Assembly: GCF_905147045.1 (NCBI RefSeq)
Contig: NC_065890.1
Location: 3,658,001 to 3,722,000, forward strand
Direction of reading: 5' to 3'
Length of the DNA stretch: 64,000 bases
Source: Nymphalis io
Lineage: Eukaryota > Arthropoda > Insecta > Lepidoptera > Nymphalidae
Both the position numbers and the translations under genes were made by a program. The notes beneath the pieces are model-generated. The model was given only the letters and a program-made list of their open reading frames with translations. It had not been told where the DNA came from and made no database searches. The number at the start of each line of letters is the position of its first letter. Position 1 is the stretch's first letter. Positions 59,305-64,000 of this stretch are shown here, in pieces.

Positions 59305-62300
59305 CTGAAAATCGTCCATAGGAAAAAAAGTTGTAAACTGTTACAAAAAAATAATTCTTAACGCAATAATGAATTAAATTCGTGAATTTGTAGCGTACGT
59401 AAACTAAATGTAACTATTAATACATGTAGCGTAACATTTTTATGATTTTAACAGGATATAAAAAAATAGTTTAGTAATAAATATAGCTTTAACAGCATGC
59501 TGAATGTCGGAAAACACTGAATTCATGCAGATATTTTGTTCATAAATATAAATATTTTGATTTAAAAGTGACATTAAAAGCATACAGAAAAAAAATTGAA
59601 CAATTAATAATCCTTAAAAATACAACAAAATGTACAACAACATTCAACAAATAATATTTGCTAACTTAGATTTTACTTATCATAAATTTGGCTTTCCAAC
59701 TCACAACTTTGATTATTGTACTTTGAGTATAATATTATAAAAGTGAATTTGTAATTTGCAGTGGTCGTAAGGTATGACATTATTATTGACATAACCAGCA
59801 TATTGAGAAAATGAATACACAATTGATTTCTCGAGTAAATTTTACAATAATGATGCAATTAAAATATATTTAGAATTACCTTTAATATTATAAATGTAAA
59901 ATGTGTTCTTAATATGATTACTAAATTAATTAGCTTTGTAATATCTAAGGAGACACAACACTGTTACTTGAATTTTAATCTACAATGGTGATCTACATCT
60001 AAGGATTGCATCAGACGCCTCTTTTTCTGAACGTTCGAATGACGAGTAATCATATTAGGGAGCGATCACTTGAAATGTATCATCCTAGTTGTGTAAAATG
60101 AGGTGACGTCGACTTTCCAGGTTTGTTCTCCGCTACCATGGTGGTTGAGGCGCTTATGTACTCGACTGATCGACCGACCCACCCACGGCTTGAAACGGGC
60201 TGATTGTAATTTACTCTACCGTAAGCTCACCGCACATCCATTGAAACATAATCAAGTCCATAGAACATCCTTTGTGGACTCATTATCAAATATAATTGGA
60301 GTCAATTAGTCCACAGGTCATTAATAATTATTATAACCAAATATATTATCTGCATTATAAATGAAACATTTGTGTATAAATAAGCATCGACTATTAATTA
60401 TCATTCCAAAAGTTTAAATCCAAAGACGTAAAATATTTTTGATACGTAAATAAATATAACCACAACTCATAAATAAAACCACAAAATGATTGGAAATGAT
60501 GAACTCTGTGTATCTGTTTGGCATATCTGCGGTTGTAAGATGTTCAGAGAAAAAAGCGCCTCATGCGTTGTGTCGGATGCGTGCCATGCCGTGCTCCTTC
60601 AGGTCATACAATGTGGTCAGGTTAGAATTTTGAATCTCTGATGCACACCTTCATTGAAGGATCGTCTTCTTCTACCTCGTCCATCGTAGATAGACGTCTT
60701 TCTATTTCGGATTGTGCGTTCTTTGATATAAGTTTTTTGTGTTTAATACTGTAATGTCAATAGAAGGTCAACCTTTTCTTTAAAATAGAATGATACATGT
60801 GAATATGTGAAAATATTATAACAATTTTGATAATGGTAGTGCGATTTCTTTATTATTTAAATCATGTTTCTATAAGGAAATTTAAATCTTCTGTTTTATG
60901 AGTACGTTTGTAATGTGATCGGGAATGTCAATCTTGTATATTCGTTTCTTTAGGTTTTTCTTAGACTAGTCAATGCCTGATACTTACGTCTTTTTTCCAG
61001 ATTTTGCTTTCAATTCCTTACTTTCAAGTCGAGCTTTTGCTTTATTGCTATTGTTGACCTGTTTCCATATACCAGTTTTATTAACTTCCTCAGATATGTT
61101 TATCGATGCCAAAGGTATATTCATGATATTGCCATTGATAAGGGGGATTTGCAGATTTTCTTGAAATGCTGGTGGATTACTCTTGTTGGTATCCTACAAT
61201 GGAACAGCCTAAGAATTTTGTATAATCAAGAATATTCCTGAAATCTGGACATCTTTACGTTTCTATATAAATTCGCTTTCACCTTTACACATTTTTTTTT
61301 ATTATTATTAGTAATATATATGCCTTAATATGTTAATATAAAATACCTACGTAGTACAATGCGTTATAAAAAGACCCTTGACACTGTTTTGATCGGTTCT
61401 TACTTTTTACACCAAAAATATAATATTTTCCAAAAGCATCCCACCTCAACATCGGCGAGTTCGCGAAGTTCGTCTTGATTCCTTTTAGTCATTTCTGGCA
61501 TGACATCATCTAAAATCTTCATTTCACGTCTTGTAAAGAATATATCTAAAGATTTTCTAATGCCTATCATTACCACAAGCATGAGTGGAAATAGAATGGA
61601 CGTCATCGAAAAAGATTTTATGACCCAAAGACAGACAAGGCAGGTCAGTTGAATCGCAGTGAAAACATGAACTCGACGAATCGGTACCTAAAGAAAGGAA
61701 TATGATTAGATTGTCAAAGGTTTTTATTTGTTGTGTTAAAGTTGCTGTTATATAGTTTTAGAAATATACTTACTTGGCGTAGAAACATGTGATCTGGCTG
61801 ATATTTCTGGGGCATAAACATTATCAGGATCCTATCAAAGAACTGAAGTCCTTTTAGCGATGCCACCCCCATGTAAAGAAATACGCCAAATAAAACTGGC
61901 ATCGGTATATGTCTTAAAACTGGAGTTAAGACAACTGAGCATCCTATAGTTAGGAATATGAGGATATGTGTAACTCTTTGTTCTCGGACACCTAAAAATT
62001 GTGGTTTTTCCCCTGGAGCAGCACATTCCGATTCGACTTTCAAGGAATTTACATGGTTAATACTCAGTACTGTAGCAGCTACGAACCATGGTAACCCCAT
62101 AATGGAACATATTTGTATTAAAATCGCTAATATGAAGAGGTCAAGGTGGTAGCCGCAACCCTTCTTCAATTTATTTTCTTTGCGATTTACAATAACTGCG
62201 GTGATTTGTTGGTCCATAAATATTAAAATCGTTCCTAAAAGAGCCGGTAGTATAGCTACTAAAGCGGACCATACGGGGTTACCATTAAACGGTGTAATGA

Positions 62301-64000
62301 CCCATTCTCGCGTTGGAAGCGTTGGCTTAAATTCGGAGGGAACTTCTAATTTTGGAGTCTTGATTCCAACTTTGAAATCTAGAAATGACATAGACAAAAT
62401 AGCTATGATGACGGAAAAGTCACTTATTATTTGTCTGACCTGAAATATAAAAATACTTATTAGTTCTTATGTCGATTATAAGTACTTGTATAATATTAAA
62501 TGTACCCGAAACGTTTAGGTATCAGAAAACATTACCTTCGAAGGGAAGAAAAGAGAATTTTTAAAGTCCTTTAAAATTATAGAAATAGTAAATGTTCCAA
62601 GAAATAAAATTATCGACATCAAAAATACATCCGGCACATACACTTTTGTATCACATCCACCACCAGCTAAAGTTCCGTTGTATAACTGAAAATATTTTTC
62701 ATTAAGGATAATCTTTCAGAATAACCGTCAATGTAATTACAACTAATATGATGTAATTATCGTTCTAAGTACCGTGTACCTATGACGACATTATCAAACC
62801 AACGATGTCAATGAAAACCTATTAACATTACCTGACATGACTCCTTATCAACGGACGTCCAATTAAACTGTTCCGGTACTCGTGAATAATTGCCCGGTAA
62901 ACAATAGCACTCATAATTGAGAACTTCATCAGGGCGTGTCTTTATTGGGTTCTTTTTACCGATAGAAATAACGTTTTCCACAGCCTGTAAAATTTGCATC
63001 GTTATTAGGTTAATGGTTTTGTTTTATAATAAAACACCATTAGTTTAGTAGTCTTATTAATTACCTTGTAAATAAAAATGAACGCAATCAATGTTGCAAA
63101 ATTTTCTTCCGTGAATCGTGTTATATAGCACACCAGAGCACTTGCGTCGATTGCAACTAGAATTATGAGTATTATAGTTGTCCATGTGCCGATACAAAAT
63201 CTAAATGACATGTAATTCCATCCTATTTGTTTACAGAATTCAAAAACTATTGTTTCGAATACTAAAACCGGACCGGTCGACCCCAAAATAGTTAGTGGTT
63301 GGCCTGAGAAAAATCCGTATCCCATTCCACATACGAATCCAGATACTAATGATTCCATTGCAGCCATATTTTTTCCAGTCGCTTCACCTAATAATCCTCC
63401 AAAAGTAATTATAGGTGATAGACATGCGAAATACAAAAAAATCCAGGACGCAATGCATTGTAAAGCTAATGCATCTTTAAAATCCGACCAATACCACGGA
63501 ATTTTTCTTTTTAAGTCATTTATTAAGCCCCCAAAAAGTTTTCCGCTTCTTGCTAAGCCAGACTCTTCTCTTTGTCTTTGTTCTTCTTCCTCCTCATCGG
63601 GTTCTTCTTTAAGATTATTATCAGTGGGACGTTTGCGGGGATCTTGAGAAGGTATTGCAGCAGGTGGTTCTATACGAATAGAAGGATCCCATTCACCAGG
63701 TGGTAATACTGTAACTGCATCTAGGAATTCGTCTATGCCAGCTAATAAATGATCACGTTTTTTAGCTCGGTAGGCTACTTCATGAAATATTTCATCAGAC
63801 ATTAGTGTTGCCATAGCTCGACCGATCTCGTGAAAGCTTGAATTACTATTTGGTGGTCCTAGTAAGACAAACATGAAACGTGTGGGAACTGGAACTTCAG
63901 TTAGATCTCCCATAATAGTGCCAGTTTTCAGTCTAACAAACGCAGACAATGTTTTTTCTAAGAAATCGACTTCACCGACTAGTATGTTAGACGCTTCAGC
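59230..64000 (-). CDS. Ndae1: SLC4-family Na+-driven bicarbonate / anion exchanger (Ndae1-like), 3' two-thirds
   Basis: Eight exons (64000-63065 open to the edge, 62984-62832, 62685-62536, 62439-61774, 61687-61445, 61193-60988, 60748-60649, 59304-59230) join in phase to 842 residues; the N-terminal part lies outside. It is a plasma-membrane transporter that moves HCO3-/CO3 with Na+ (against Cl- in Ndae1), for intracellular pH. The cytoplasmic part (MGDLTEVPVPTRFMFVLLGP) and an acidic linker precede the membrane domain, which begins at SDFKDALALQCIASW. Na+-coupled-type landmarks are ITFGGLLGEATG, GQPLTILGSTGPVLVFE, DASALVCYITRFTEE, FMDQQITAVIVNRKENKLKK and GLPWFVAATVLSINHVNSLK. These match the Na+-coupled clade better than the AE clade. 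The loop in exons 62984-62536 has three N-glycosylation sequons (NYS, NWT, NGT) and several Cys. The predicted end is ETSV. Confidence 0.93.
60085..60210 (-). other. GC-richer patch in the last SLC4 intron, possible cassette exon
   Basis: After a TTACAATCAG acceptor-like site the minus strand is open in the phase of the flanking exons (PVSSRGWVGRSVEYISAS...), for about 40 codons to a TGA. A weak internal donor ATG|GTAGCG exists. It may be an alternative end or chance. Confidence 0.25.
60649..60748 (-). CDS. Ndae1: SLC4 gene, penultimate exon
   Basis: The acceptor is GACATTACAG. It encodes IKHKKLISKNAQSEIERRLS then TMDEVEEDDPSMK, and ends at a GTGTGC donor in phase 0. If not spliced there, the frame adds VCIRDSKF and stops at 60622. 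Confidence 0.8.
60988..61193 (-). CDS. Ndae1: SLC4 gene, C-terminal cytoplasmic exon
   Basis: DTNKSNPPAFQENLQIPLIN, then NISEEVNKTGIWKQV, a stretch conserved in Na+-coupled SLC4 tails, and a Lys-rich end. Donor GTAAGT (60987-60982), two-base overhang. Confidence 0.88.
61445..61687 (-). CDS. Ndae1: SLC4 gene, last membrane spans
   Basis: VPIRRVHVFTAIQLTCLVCL to FFTRREMKILDDVMPEMTKR then DELRELADVE. 81 codons; donor GTGGGA. Confidence 0.93.
61774..62439 (-). CDS. Ndae1: SLC4 gene, core transmembrane exon
   Basis: 222 codons from VRQIISDFSVIIAILSMSFL to QKYQPDHMFLRQ, with several membrane spans and the most conserved motifs. The donor is GTAAGT (61773-61768). Confidence 0.95.
62536..62685 (-). 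CDS. Ndae1: SLC4 gene, extracellular loop exon 2 and next span
   Basis: LYNGTLAGGGCDTKVYVPDV then a hydrophobic span ending KDFKNSLFFPSK. 50 codons, phase 0. Confidence 0.92.
62832..62984 (-). CDS. Ndae1: SLC4 gene, extracellular loop exon 1
   Basis: AVENVISIGKKNPIKTRPDE then YECYCLPGNYSRVPEQFNWT. Two N-glycosylation sequons and paired Cys fit the large outer loop. 51 codons, phase 0. Confidence 0.92.
63065..64000 (-). CDS. Ndae1: SLC4 gene, exon with cytoplasmic end and first membrane spans (cut by window edge)
   Basis: Open without a break from the edge to the donor (GTAATT at 63064). It begins AEASNILVGEVDFLEK and ends FATLIAFIFIYK. An acidic stretch (EEPDEEEEEQRQREE) marks the linker before the membrane domain. 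Confidence 0.94.

Noticed and set aside
1..64000. CRISPR arrays, rRNA genes, bacterial operons, viral insertions
   Set aside because: No regularly spaced direct repeats, no rRNA-like stretch, no operon-like gene packing, and no viral gene recognised.

Overview
The window reads as lepidopteran nuclear DNA, probably a butterfly or related moth. It is AT-rich and has small exons with GT-AG introns. It is heavily seeded with short retroelements: several tRNA-headed SINE families and a poly(A)-tailed family of the kind common in Lepidoptera. Neither the species nor the chromosome can be read from the sequence. I assembled the gene models by hand from splice sites, reading phase and family resemblance; no transcript evidence was available.

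Layout. From the left edge to 47722 lies the 5' part of a minus-strand Lrch gene (leucine-rich repeat and calponin-homology protein). Six coding exons are visible, separated by introns of up to 23.7 kb; the calponin-homology end lies beyond the left edge. Two plus-strand genes are nested in its introns: a two-exon MADF-BESS transcription-factor-like gene (22192-23427, intron 2) and an intronless PKA-catalytic-subunit-like kinase (30919-32004, intron 1). The rest of the introns is repeat-rich and has no gene I can support. It holds three terminal-inverted-repeat MITEs (19744-20099, 36055-36390, 44369-44753), LINE remnants, hairpins and microsatellites.

A 528-base divergent spacer separates Lrch from GFM1 (mitochondrial elongation factor G1, 48251-56418, plus strand). 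GFM1 is a complete 11-exon, 745-residue gene whose introns carry many SINEs. Exon 7 sits between two SINE copies in opposite orientation. From 59230 to the right edge runs the minus-strand 3' two-thirds of an SLC4-family Na+-driven bicarbonate/anion exchanger (Ndae1-like). It is convergent with GFM1 and ends in a PDZ-ligand-type C-terminus (ETSV), with a possible alternative short end.

The genes share no obvious pathway: cytoskeletal scaffold, transcription regulator, cAMP-type kinase, mitochondrial translation, acid-base transport. The main interest is in nested genes, repeat effects on splicing, and alternative ends. No CRISPR array, rRNA or stand-alone tRNA gene was found.
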